A stretch of DNA of 12,725 bases from Massilia sp. UBA2604 (GCA_002339265.1 DDKG01000186.1:1-12725); one strand, 5' to 3'. Numbered from the stretch's first letter, positions 1 to 6,401 are shown. Notes: generated by a model not told the origin, from the sequence alone. Numbers and translations: made by a program.

Positions 1-1
1 C

Positions 2-241
2 CGCGACTCCGGCATGGAGCTGCTGGCCAAGGACTTCGACGAACGCGACCCGGCGGTCAAGGCGATGCTGTCGCTGGCGATCAAGGCCTGCCAGGCGCAA
101 GGCAAGTACGTCGGCATCTGCGGCCAGGGTCCGTCGGACAATCCGGACTTCGCCGAATGGCTGGTGGGCGAGGGCATCGAGTCGATGTCGCTCAACCCGG
201 ACTCGGTGATCGAAACCTGGCAGAAGTTGGCCAAGGCCTGA
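2..241 (+). CDS. ppsA: Phosphoenolpyruvate synthase, C-terminal end (partial)
   Basis: Only the last 79 codons are in the window; the gene enters from the left edge and ends at TGA 239-241. The visible tail carries the C-terminal signature of PEP synthase / PEP-utilising enzymes: GKYVGICGQGPSD followed by PDFAEWLVGEGIESMSLNPD, which closes the PEP/pyruvate-binding TIM barrel. The Cys in GICGQG is the known active-site acid/base of this family. The enzyme makes PEP from pyruvate with ATP hydrolysis to AMP and Pi, and acts in cytosolic gluconeogenesis. The ending NPDSVIETWQKLAKA matches the usual end of PpsA, so the gene looks intact at this end. The identification is firm because PpsA, PpdK and enzyme I differ in this tail. 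An intrinsic terminator lies about 105 nt downstream. Confidence 0.93.
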   Translation, partial: RDSGMELLAKDFDERDPAVKAMLSLAIKACQAQGKYVGICGQGPSDNPDFAEWLVGEGIESMSLNPDSVIETWQKLAKA

Positions 242-250
242 TCTCCGGCA

Positions 251-280
251 TTCCCCGTCGAGGGCTGCCGGTGCTACACT
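251..280 (+). promoter_or_regulatory. Weak candidate promoter between ppsA and nfeD
   Basis: TTCCCC (251-256) and TACACT (275-280) are separated by 18 nt. The -10 is good (4 of 6, with the key first, second and last bases), but the -35 is poor (3 of 6). Transcription would start near 287 and run directly into the terminator at 347-381. It would give either a short RNA of about 95 nt or an attenuated leader for the downstream genes. No better promoter is visible between ppsA and nfeD. Confidence 0.3.
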
Positions 281-346
281 GGCGGGAATGATCGCTTTCC
301 AAGCCCTCACGCTAGAGCACCGCAGCCCATTGCGCGGTCATGCAAG

Positions 347-381
347 CCCTCGTTACCCTCTCCGGGTAGCGAGGGTTTTTT
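347..381 (+). terminator. Intrinsic terminator after ppsA / in the nfeD leader
   Basis: Arms 347-358 (CCCTCGTTACCC) and 364-375 (GGGTAGCGAGGG) pair over 12 bp with one G-U pair. They close a 5-nt loop (TCTCC) and are followed at once by six T residues (376-381). This is a textbook Rho-independent terminator on the + strand. It sits only 28 nt before the nfeD start codon and ends 14 nt before its ribosome-binding site. It therefore either ends ppsA transcription or acts as an attenuator of the nfeD-qmcA-SDR unit. Confidence 0.9.
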
Positions 382-409
382 CATTCCATGACACGAAGGA
401 GACCCTGCC

Positions 410-853
410 ATGTCCGACTGGACGTACTGGCTCATTGGCGCCGGTATCCTGATCGTCGCCGAGCTGTTTATCGGCACGTTCTACCTCCTGATGATCGCCG
501 TCGGCCTGCTGTCCGGCGCCGCCGCTGCCTGGCTCGGGGCCAGTGGCCCACTGCAGACGCTGGTGGTGGCCGTCGTTGGCATCGGCGCCACGATGATCCT
601 GCGCCGCACCCGCTATGCGCGCCCCGGGCGCGGCAAGGCCGCCAACGACCCCAGCATCAACCTCGACATCGGCCAGCGCGTCACCGTGCCGCAGTGGCAG
701 GAGCGGCGCGCGCGCGTGATGTACCGCGGCGCGCTGTGGGACGTCGAGCTGCGCGCCGGCGTTGACCCGCAGCCGGGCGACTTCGAGATCGTGGAGGTCC
801 AGGGCAACCGCCTGATCGTCGCCCGGCATCGGGCGGGACAAGAACAACCATAA
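410..853 (+). CDS. NfeD-like membrane protein (YbbJ type)
   Basis: A 147-residue short-form NfeD protein. Hydrophobic segments lie at about residues 6-22, 24-44 and 47-65. A basic linker follows (RRTRYARPGRG), then a soluble C-terminal half (about 85-140). That half has the pattern of the NfeD OB-fold domain: DIGQRVTV, ARVMYRGALWDVEL, PGDFEIVEVQGNRLIV. Short NfeD proteins are known partners of SPFH/stomatin proteins and are thought to help organise membrane microdomains or quality control. The long serine-protease NfeD form is absent here. The start is ATG 410 because AAGGAGA (396-402) is correctly placed 7 nt upstream. The next gene, the SPFH protein, starts 15 nt after the stop, which is the classic nfeD-stomatin pairing (compare E. 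coli ybbJ-qmcA). The exact function of the family is not settled. Confidence 0.9.
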   Translation: MSDWTYWLIGAGILIVAELFIGTFYLLMIAVGLLSGAAAAWLGASGPLQTLVVAVVGIGATMILRRTRYARPGRGKAANDPSINLDIGQRVTVPQWQERRARVMYRGALWDVELRAGVDPQPGDFEIVEVQGNRLIVARHRAGQEQP

Positions 854-868
854 CAAGAAGGGATGCAC

Positions 869-1789
869 ATGGAACTGTCTTTCAGCGTGGTCGCGATGGT
901 GATCTTCGCCATCGCCCTGGTCTTCGTCTTCAAGACCATCAACGTGGTGCCGCAGCAGAACGCCTGGGTGGTCGAGCGCCTCGGCAAGTACCACGCCACC
1001 CTGGCCCCGGGCCTGAACATCGTGGTGCCCTTCGTCGACCGCGTCGCCTACAAGCACAGCCTGAAGGAGATCCCGCTCGACGTGCCGCCACAGGTCTGCA
1101 TCACGCGCGACAACACCCAGCTGCACGTGGACGGCATCCTGTATTTCCAGGTGACCGACGCCATGCGCGCCTCCTACGGTTCGTCGAACTACATCCAGGC
1201 CATCACCCAGCTGGCCCAGACCACGCTGCGCTCGGTGATCGGCCGCATGGAGCTGGACAAGACCTTCGAAGAGCGCGACCTGATCAACACCCACATCGTG
1301 AACGCGATCGACGAGTCGGCCGCCAACTGGGGCGTCAAGGTGCTGCGCTACGAGATCAAGGACCTGACGCCGCCGGCCGAGATCCTGCTGGCCATGCAGG
1401 CCCAGATCACGGCCGAGCGCGAGAAGCGGGCCCTGATCGCGGCTTCGGAAGGCCGGCGCCAGGAGCAGATCAATATCGCCAGCGGCGAGCGCGAAGCAGC
1501 CATCGCGCGTTCCGAGGGCGAGAAGCAGGCCGAGATCAACCGCGCCATGGGCGAGGCGGCCGCCATCGTGGCGCTGGCCGACGCCAGCGCGGCGGCGCTG
1601 CGCCAGGTGGGCGAGGCGATCGCGTCTCCGGGCGGCATGGACGCGGTCAGCCTGCGCGTGGCCGAGCACTACGTGGACGCCTTCGCCAACCTGGCCAAGA
1701 CCAACAACACCCTGATCGTGCCGGCCAACCTGGGCGATATGAGCACCGTGATCGCCAGCGCGCTGCAGATCGTAAAGGCGCAGAAGTGA
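869..1789 (+). CDS. qmcA: SPFH/Band 7 paraslipin, QmcA-like stomatin
   Basis: 306 residues from ATG 869. An ATG also exists at 863, but the ribosome-binding site AGAAGG (857-862) would abut it, while it is about 6 nt from 869. One N-terminal transmembrane segment (about residues 5-22) is followed by the SPFH core: NVVPQQNAWVVERLGKY, PGLNIVVPFVDRV, and the region around LTPPAEILLAMQAQ. Next comes a charged coiled coil rich in AEREKRA, ASEGRRQ and SEGEKQAEINRA, where the family oligomerises. Length and layout match E. coli QmcA and the SLP-2/paraslipin subgroup. These proteins form large membrane-anchored ring or cage assemblies that associate with proteases or microdomains. The stop TGA (1787-1789) overlaps the start of the SDR gene, suggesting translational coupling. 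The family is very sure; the cellular role is inferred from homologues. Confidence 0.93.
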   Translation: MELSFSVVAMVIFAIALVFVFKTINVVPQQNAWVVERLGKYHATLAPGLNIVVPFVDRVAYKHSLKEIPLDVPPQVCITRDNTQLHVDGILYFQVTDAMRASYGSSNYIQAITQLAQTTLRSVIGRMELDKTFEERDLINTHIVNAIDESAANWGVKVLRYEIKDLTPPAEILLAMQAQITAEREKRALIAASEGRRQEQINIASGEREAAIARSEGEKQAEINRAMGEAAAIVALADASAAALRQVGEAIASPGGMDAVSLRVAEHYVDAFANLAKTNNTLIVPANLGDMSTVIASALQIVKAQK

Positions 1790-2595
1790 AGCGCGTCGTC
1801 ATCGTCACCGGCGGTTCCGACGGCATCGGCGCCGAGATGGCGCGCCAGCTCGCGGCCCGGCACGGCGCCGGCGTCCGGCTCGTGCTGGCCGCGCGCAACC
1901 AGGGGCCGCTCGACCTGGTCGCCGGCCAGTGCCGGGCGCTTGGCGCCGACACGCTCACGGTGACCTTCGACGCCGGCCGCCAGGACGATTGCCGGCGCCT
2001 GGTCGAGCAGGCGGTCGAGCGCTTCGGCCGCATCGACGTCCTGGTCAATAATGCCGGCCGTTCGGCGCACGCCCTGTTCGACGAGGTCGACAACCTGGCC
2101 TGGTACGAAGAGCTGATGCGGGTGAACCTGTGGGGCAGCGTGTGGTGCACCCAGGCCGCGCTGCCGCAGCTGAAGGCGAGCCGCGGCGCCATCGTCGCGG
2201 TGTCGTCACTGGCCGGCCTGGTGGGCGTGCCGGGACGCACCGCGTATTGCGCCACCAAGTTCGCGATGAGCGGCTTCTTCGATGCGCTGCGGGTGGAGCT
2301 GAAGGAGGCGGGCGTCAGCGTGACCACGGCCTATCCGGGCGTGGTCGCCACGCGCATCCGCTATCGCGGTTTCAATGCGAGGGGAGAAGAAGCCGGCGCC
2401 AGCGCGCTGAAGGAAGAGAAGGCGATGCCGGTCGAGGAATGCGCGCGCCTGATCGTCAAGGCGATGGAGACGCGCCAGCGCGAAGTCGTGATGACGGCGC
2501 AGGGAAAAATCGGGCGCTGGCTCAAGCTGATCGCGCCCGGGATGGTCGACAGGATGGCGCTGGCCGCCGTGAAGGACGACCTGCGCCCGCAATGA
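1786..2595 (+). CDS. Short-chain dehydrogenase/reductase (classical SDR)
   Basis: 269 residues with a complete classical SDR active site: the cofactor loop TGGSDGIG (residues 8-15), NNAG (88-91), catalytic Asn114, Ser141, Tyr154 and Lys158 (YCATK), and the PGVVATRI segment after them. It should be an active NAD(P)(H)-dependent oxidoreductase. AARN at residues 35-38, at the end of the second strand, with Arg37 favours NADP(H). The substrate cannot be told; the sequence resembles DHRS7-like or acyl/aldehyde reductases. The start is GTG 1786, inside the stop of the SPFH gene (GTGA), so the two are probably translationally coupled. A role beside NfeD and SPFH proteins is unknown, although an SDR gene (ybbO) lies near qmcA in E. 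coli as well, which may be coincidence. A hairpin-forming repeat follows the stop. Confidence 0.93.
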   Translation: MKRVVIVTGGSDGIGAEMARQLAARHGAGVRLVLAARNQGPLDLVAGQCRALGADTLTVTFDAGRQDDCRRLVEQAVERFGRIDVLVNNAGRSAHALFDEVDNLAWYEELMRVNLWGSVWCTQAALPQLKASRGAIVAVSSLAGLVGVPGRTAYCATKFAMSGFFDALRVELKEAGVSVTTAYPGVVATRIRYRGFNARGEEAGASALKEEKAMPVEECARLIVKAMETRQREVVMTAQGKIGRWLKLIAPGMVDRMALAAVKDDLRPQ

Positions 2596-2601
2596 AGAGT
2601 A

Positions 2602-2626
2602 GGGTGGACGGCTATGCCGTCCACGC
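2602..2626. repeat. Perfect 9-bp hairpin between convergent genes
   Basis: GTGGACGGC (2604-2612) and GCCGTCCAC (2616-2624) form a perfect 9-bp stem with a 3-nt TAT loop. It lies in the 43-nt gap between the ends of the SDR gene (+) and the receptor gene (-). There is no T-tract on either side, so it is not a standard intrinsic terminator, but it could stop or protect both converging transcripts. The surrounding AGGGTGGACGGC...CGTTCAATC has the look of a dispersed intergenic palindrome of Oxalobacteraceae; only one copy is present here. Confidence 0.65.
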
Positions 2627-2638
2627 GTTCAATCAACC

Positions 2639-4819
2639 TCAGAACCCCACCGTCGCCGACACCACCACGCTGCGCGGCGCCGCCAGCACCAGGTAGCCCG
2701 AACCCGGATAGCCACCGGCCGAGGCCCAGTAATTCTTGTCCGCGACGTTGTCCACGCGCGCGCGCAGGGTCAGGTCGCGGTCCATGAAGCGGGTGTTGTA
2801 GGTCGCGCCCAGGTCCACGCGGGTCCACGACGGCAGCTTCTGCAGGTTGGCGCCATCGGCGTACTGCTTCGAGGTGTACACGGTGCGCGCGTTCAGCGAC
2901 AGGCCTTCCACGCCCGGCACATCCCAGTCGGCGCCGATGTTCAGCTGCATCTCCGGCACGCCGATCGCGTCCTTGCCCTGGTTGACGCCGCCGGCAGTCA
3001 CGCGCTGCTCGGCGTCGATCACGGTCAGGCCGCCCAGCAGTTTCAGGCCGCGCACAGGATTGCCGAACACCGACAGCTCGACGCCGCGGTTGCGCTGCTC
3101 GCCGAACACGCCGAACACGCGGTTCTCGACGTAGGCGCTTGGCTGGCTGGTGCTGAACACGGCGGCGGTCAAGCCATAGCGGCCGCTGTCGTACTTGACG
3201 CCGGCCTCGCGCTGGCGCGCGACATAGGGCGCGAAGATCTCGCCCTGGTTGACGATGTCTGCCCCCGAGGCGACCGGGCCGCGCTGCAGGCCTTCGCTGT
3301 AGTTGGCGTACACCGACAGGTCCTTGCGCAGCTTGTAGACGATGGCGGCGAACGGCGTGTTCTCGCTCGATTCGTAGCCCGAGTTTTCCAGGCCGGTGTT
3401 GTAGTCGTAGCCGAAGTCCTTGATGCGCTGGTGGCGCAGGCCGACGTTGACCAGCACCTTGTCGTCCATGAAGGACATGGTGTCGGCGATCGCCATGCCC
3501 GACAGGATGGTCTTCGAGGTCACGAGCGGATCGTTCATGTCGCCGCCGGCGAAGAAGCTGGAAGACGGCGCCGCCACGTCGCGCGGGGTGTACAGGTTCG
3601 AGGCGAAGCCGGCGAAGTCGGACATGCCGTAGGCATTGCGCGATTTCGAATGGAAGCCGGACGCCGAGGCGCTCAGCACGTGCTTGACGAAGCCCGTGCG
3701 CAGCGAGCCGCGCACGCCCACTTCGCCGGTGCGAACCTGGTCCTTGCGGATATTGTCGAAGCGGCTCATGGTGCCGTCGCCATTGGCGGCAGTGACGTCG
3801 AAGCCCGCCAGGATGTTGAACTCCTGGCCGTTGCGCAGGCCGGCGGCGGCCCAGGCCACCGCGTCGGCGCCCAGGTCGACCTCGGCGCGCACGGTGCCGA
3901 AGGTGTGGCGCTCGTTCGAGACGGTCCAGGGCTGTGCGAAATTGTGGCTCGAGTCCGGCGCGGCGATCACCGGCAGGCCTGCCGCCAGGTCGACGCTCGG
4001 GCGCGCATTCGTCAGCTGGTGGTCTTGCGCGCCGATGTCGGCCGACAGGCGGTAGCCGCGGCCGCGATAGTCGACGCCGATCGAGTACACGGACAGCTCG
4101 CGCTCCTCGCGGTCGACCGCGGTGTCGCCATTGCGGTGCGCAACGTTGACCCGCACGCCGGCGCGGCCTTCCTCGCCGAAGCGGCGGCCCAGGTCGATGG
4201 CGCCATAGCCCTGGCCGCCCGTTTCGACGCCGAGCGTCACTTCGCTCAGTTCCTGGTTGGGCGCGCGCTTGGGCAGGATGTTGATCGAGCCGCCGATGCT
4301 GCCGCCGGCCGGCGCCGCGCCGTTGATGAAGCTGTGCGCCCCGCGCAGCACTTCGACCCGTTCCATCAGCTCGGTCGCCACGAACTGGCGCGGCAGCAGG
4401 CCGTACAGGCCGTTATAGGCGGTATCGTCCGAGCCGACTGCGAAGCCGCGGATCATGTACAGCTCCTGGTAGTTGCCGAAGCCGCGCGCCACCCGCACCG
4501 ACGGATCGTTCTGCACCACGTCGGCCACGCTGCGCGCCTGCTGGTCCTGGATCAGCGCATGGGTGTAGTTGGTGCTGTTGAACGGCGTGTCCATGATGTC
4601 GACGTTGCCCAGCAGGCCCAGGCGGCCGCCGCGCGCCACCTGGCCGCCGGCGTAGGCGGCTGGCAAACCTTGCGCCGAGGCGTCGGCCGATGCGGTCACG
4701 ACCACGGTCGCGATGCCGTCGTCGGTTTTCCGTTCGGCGTCCTGGGCAAAGGCGGCGCCGGAGACGAGGAGGGCGGCGGCCAGCGCAGCCGGTGTTGGTG
4801 CGAATCGCAGCGTGTTCAT
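2639..4819 (-). CDS. TonB-dependent siderophore receptor
   Basis: 726 residues. A signal peptide covers about residues 1-25 (positively charged start, Ala/Leu core, AFAQ cleavage region). A TonB-box-like IATVVVTA follows at about 36-43. The plug domain contains the typical siderophore-receptor stretches DPSVRVARGFGNYQELYMIRG, MERVEVLRGAHSFINGAAPAGG and SIGGSINILPKRAP. The rest is a 22-strand-type beta barrel ending in VVVSATVGF, with the terminal Phe needed for outer-membrane assembly. There is no N-terminal signalling (STN) domain, so it is a plain transporter and does not signal to an ECF sigma factor. It should import a ferric siderophore using TonB-ExbBD energy; the ligand is not predictable. 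The gene diverges from the PepSY gene. Its promoter (TTTACA-17-TAGAAT) is overlapped by a Fur box, indicating iron repression. Confidence 0.95.
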   Translation of the reverse strand: MNTLRFAPTPAALAAALLVSGAAFAQDAERKTDDGIATVVVTASADASAQGLPAAYAGGQVARGGRLGLLGNVDIMDTPFNSTNYTHALIQDQQARSVADVVQNDPSVRVARGFGNYQELYMIRGFAVGSDDTAYNGLYGLLPRQFVATELMERVEVLRGAHSFINGAAPAGGSIGGSINILPKRAPNQELSEVTLGVETGGQGYGAIDLGRRFGEEGRAGVRVNVAHRNGDTAVDREERELSVYSIGVDYRGRGYRLSADIGAQDHQLTNARPSVDLAAGLPVIAAPDSSHNFAQPWTVSNERHTFGTVRAEVDLGADAVAWAAAGLRNGQEFNILAGFDVTAANGDGTMSRFDNIRKDQVRTGEVGVRGSLRTGFVKHVLSASASGFHSKSRNAYGMSDFAGFASNLYTPRDVAAPSSSFFAGGDMNDPLVTSKTILSGMAIADTMSFMDDKVLVNVGLRHQRIKDFGYDYNTGLENSGYESSENTPFAAIVYKLRKDLSVYANYSEGLQRGPVASGADIVNQGEIFAPYVARQREAGVKYDSGRYGLTAAVFSTSQPSAYVENRVFGVFGEQRNRGVELSVFGNPVRGLKLLGGLTVIDAEQRVTAGGVNQGKDAIGVPEMQLNIGADWDVPGVEGLSLNARTVYTSKQYADGANLQKLPSWTRVDLGATYNTRFMDRDLTLRARVDNVADKNYWASAGGYPGSGYLVLAAPRSVVVSATVGF

Positions 4820-4855
4820 GTGTCTTGCTCTTTTTATGCGTTAAAAGTAACGCGC

Positions 4856-4884
4856 ATTCTATGCCTGACGCTTGCATCTGTAAA
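4856..4884 (-). promoter_or_regulatory. Sigma-70 promoter of the siderophore receptor gene
   Basis: Read on the minus strand, TTTACA (4884-4879) and TAGAAT (4861-4856) each match the consensus at 5 of 6 positions and are separated by exactly 17 nt. Transcription would start near 4849, giving a leader of about 30 nt before ATG 4819. The -35 element is overlapped by the Fur box. Confidence 0.75.
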
Positions 4885-4903
4885 TGAGAACGATTATTAT
4901 TCA
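4883..4903. promoter_or_regulatory. Fur box shared by two divergent promoters
   Basis: The 15-mer at 4885-4899 (TGAGAACGATTATTA) matches the Fur 7-1-7 inverted repeat TGATAAT-N-ATTATCA at 11 of 14 positions. The site stands out as an AT-rich island in GC-rich DNA. It covers the edge of the receptor -35 (4879-4884) and the position expected for the PepSY -35 (about 4897-4902). One Fur dimer or dimer pair could repress both genes when iron is plentiful. Confidence 0.8.
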
Positions 4904-4926
4904 TGGTCTGTATCTCTAGCTATAAT
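4897..4926 (+). promoter_or_regulatory. Promoter of the PepSY operon (perfect TATAAT)
   Basis: A perfect -10 hexamer TATAAT sits at 4921-4926. The -35 is weak: TTATTC (4897-4902, spacer 18) or TATTCA (4898-4903, spacer 17), both within the Fur box. The start point would be about 4933, only 8 nt before the ATG at 4941. No Shine-Dalgarno sequence lies between them. Confidence 0.65.
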
Positions 4927-4940
4927 GCATACCCAATAAT

Positions 4941-6125
4941 ATGTCGCCCGTTTCCCTGCGCCGCTGGGGCTGGATCCACAAGTGGTCCAGCCTGGTCTGC
5001 ACGATCTTCATGCTGCTGCTGTGCCTGACCGGCCTGCCGCTCATCTATCATCACGAGATCGGTCACCTGCTGGGCAACGAGGTCGAGCCGCCGGTCCTGT
5101 CGCAGCCGACGCCGATGGGCAACGTCGACGCCGTGATCGCCTCGGCCAAGGAGTTGTATCCGACCAAGAAGCCGATGTTCATCTCGCAGGAAGCCGATGT
5201 TCCGGAGATCTGGAACGTCACCCTGGCCGACCACATGCACGACCACGACTACAAGCCGATCGCGGTCGATGCGCGCACCACGAAGGTGATCACCGAGCCG
5301 GCCTTCGAGGGCGGCGCCTTCATGTCGACCATGCTGGCGCTGCATGTCGACCTGTTCATGGGCCTGCCCGGCATGCTGTTCCTGGGCCTGATGGCGCTCC
5401 TGCTGCTGGTGGCGATCGTCAGCGGCGCGGTCCTGTACTCGCCCTTCATGCGCAAGCTCGATTTCGGCACCGTGCGCAAGGAAAAAAGCGCCCGCCTGAA
5501 GTGGCTCGACATGCACAACCTGCTGGGCATCGTCACGCTCACCTGGCTGTTCGTGGTCGGCGCGACCGGCATGATCAATACCTGGGCCGACCTGATGCTC
5601 AAGTATTACCAGCACAACGAGCTGTCGCAGATCCTGGCCCAGTACAAGGACAAGGCGCCGCAGCCGCACACCGCCTCGGTGCACGACGCGATCGAAAAGG
5701 CGAAGGAACGCCTGCCGGGCATGCGGGTCGCTTTCGTGGCCTTCCCCGGCACCGACTTCAGCAGCGCCCACCACTACGGCATCTTCATGAACGGCAACGA
5801 ACCGTTCAGCTCGCGCATGTATCAGCCGGTGCTGGTCGACGCCCATACCGGCGAACTGACCGACGCGCCGCAGTTGCCGTGGTACCTGAAGGCGCTGCTG
5901 GTGTCGCAGCCGCTGCACTTCGGCGACTACGGCGGCCAGTGGATGAAATTCCTGTGGGCGGTGCTCGACATCGCGACCATCGTGATCCTGGTGACGGGCC
6001 TGTACCTGTGGGTCAAGCGCGGCAAGCACGCCGCCGCCAGCGCCAAGGCCGCGGGACTGGACAAGGCCGCGAGCACGGGCGCCCAGCCTGCGCCGGCCCT
6101 GGCGCAAGAGGGAGGGGCATCGTGA
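4941..6125 (+). CDS. PepSY-domain four-helix membrane protein (FoxB/PiuB-like)
   Basis: 394 residues. Predicted membrane helices lie at about residues 16-36, 143-166, 194-213 and 338-357, with two periplasmic PepSY-type regions between helices 1-2 and 3-4. Conserved-looking histidines sit at helix edges: His13 (WIHKW), His37/38, His135, His192 (MHN) and His326 (LHFGDYGG). In relatives such as FoxB, such residues bind haem and serve inner-membrane reduction of ferric siderophores; that function is inferred here. An HMHDHD cluster (98-103) in the first periplasmic region could bind metal. The C-terminal tail is Ala-rich. ATG 4941 is the first possible ATG, since an in-frame TAA occurs at 4923-4925. 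It has no Shine-Dalgarno and almost no leader. The gene diverges from a siderophore receptor under a shared Fur box, which supports a role in iron acquisition. It overlaps the next gene by GTGA. Confidence 0.9.
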   Translation: MSPVSLRRWGWIHKWSSLVCTIFMLLLCLTGLPLIYHHEIGHLLGNEVEPPVLSQPTPMGNVDAVIASAKELYPTKKPMFISQEADVPEIWNVTLADHMHDHDYKPIAVDARTTKVITEPAFEGGAFMSTMLALHVDLFMGLPGMLFLGLMALLLLVAIVSGAVLYSPFMRKLDFGTVRKEKSARLKWLDMHNLLGIVTLTWLFVVGATGMINTWADLMLKYYQHNELSQILAQYKDKAPQPHTASVHDAIEKAKERLPGMRVAFVAFPGTDFSSAHHYGIFMNGNEPFSSRMYQPVLVDAHTGELTDAPQLPWYLKALLVSQPLHFGDYGGQWMKFLWAVLDIATIVILVTGLYLWVKRGKHAAASAKAAGLDKAASTGAQPAPALAQEGGAS

Positions 6126-6325
6126 GCCGCGCAGGTAGCAAAACAGCGAGGCAGATCTGGGGTGCGCCGATCGTGCTCGCCATCCTCACCACCATCGGCC
6201 TGATCTCGGCCCTGCTGGGCGACGGCATCTGGGACGCCCTGTCCGCCGTCACGCTCGGCATTCCCTGCCTGGTCGGCGCCTGGTACTGCCTGCGCCGCCG
6301 TCCCGCCGCCCGCGAGGGCCGCTGA
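6122..6325 (+). CDS. Small two-helix membrane protein, unknown function
   Basis: A 67-residue protein starting at GTG 6122 within the stop codon of the PepSY gene (GTGA overlap), so probably translationally coupled. A basic N-terminus (SRAGSKTARQ) is followed by two hydrophobic segments, about residues 14-33 and 38-57. A short turn containing GDGIWDAL joins them, and the tail is basic (CLRRRPAAREGR). The charge pattern predicts both ends in the cytoplasm. Coding is supported by third-position GC bias, the coupled start and the absence of any other frame. I do not recognise a named family with certainty. Small membrane proteins are common beside PepSY iron-uptake genes, so it may be a subunit or assembly factor of its neighbour; that is inference. 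Confidence 0.8.
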   Translation: MSRAGSKTARQIWGAPIVLAILTTIGLISALLGDGIWDALSAVTLGIPCLVGAWYCLRRRPAAREGR

Positions 6326-6340
6326 GCGGGTCGTCCGCCG

Positions 6341-6374
6341 CAACACCCGGGACACTTTTCGTGTGCCGGGGTTG
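6341..6374 (+). terminator. Hairpin after the PepSY operon, no T-tract
   Basis: CAACACCCGG plus ACAC (6341-6355) pairs with GTGT plus CCGGGGTTG (6361-6374) around a TTTTC loop. The stem has one bulged A and one G-G mismatch. It lies 15 nt after the stop of the small membrane protein and just ahead of the ppx promoter. No run of T follows, so termination is only a possibility; it could also stabilise the 3' end. Confidence 0.4.
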
Positions 6375-6401
6375 GTGACGGCCCTTGGCACGCTGTATAC
6401 T
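6372..6401 (+). promoter_or_regulatory. Candidate promoter of ppx
   Basis: TATACT (6396-6401) is a good -10 (5 of 6). TTGGTG (6372-6377) is a partial -35 (first three bases correct) at an 18-nt spacing. The start would be near 6408, just before a strong stem-loop. No Pho-box-like repeat was found here, unlike upstream of ppk1. Confidence 0.5.

Noticed and set aside
863..868. ATG 863 as the start of the SPFH gene
   Set aside because: The ribosome-binding site ends directly before it. ATG 869 has normal spacing and removes only two residues.
3431..4939. A 502-codon open frame antisense to the siderophore receptor gene
   Set aside because: Its translation is rich in His, Arg, Ala, Gly and Gln with no recognisable domain, as expected from the reverse strand of GC-rich coding DNA. 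The receptor frame is unmistakable.
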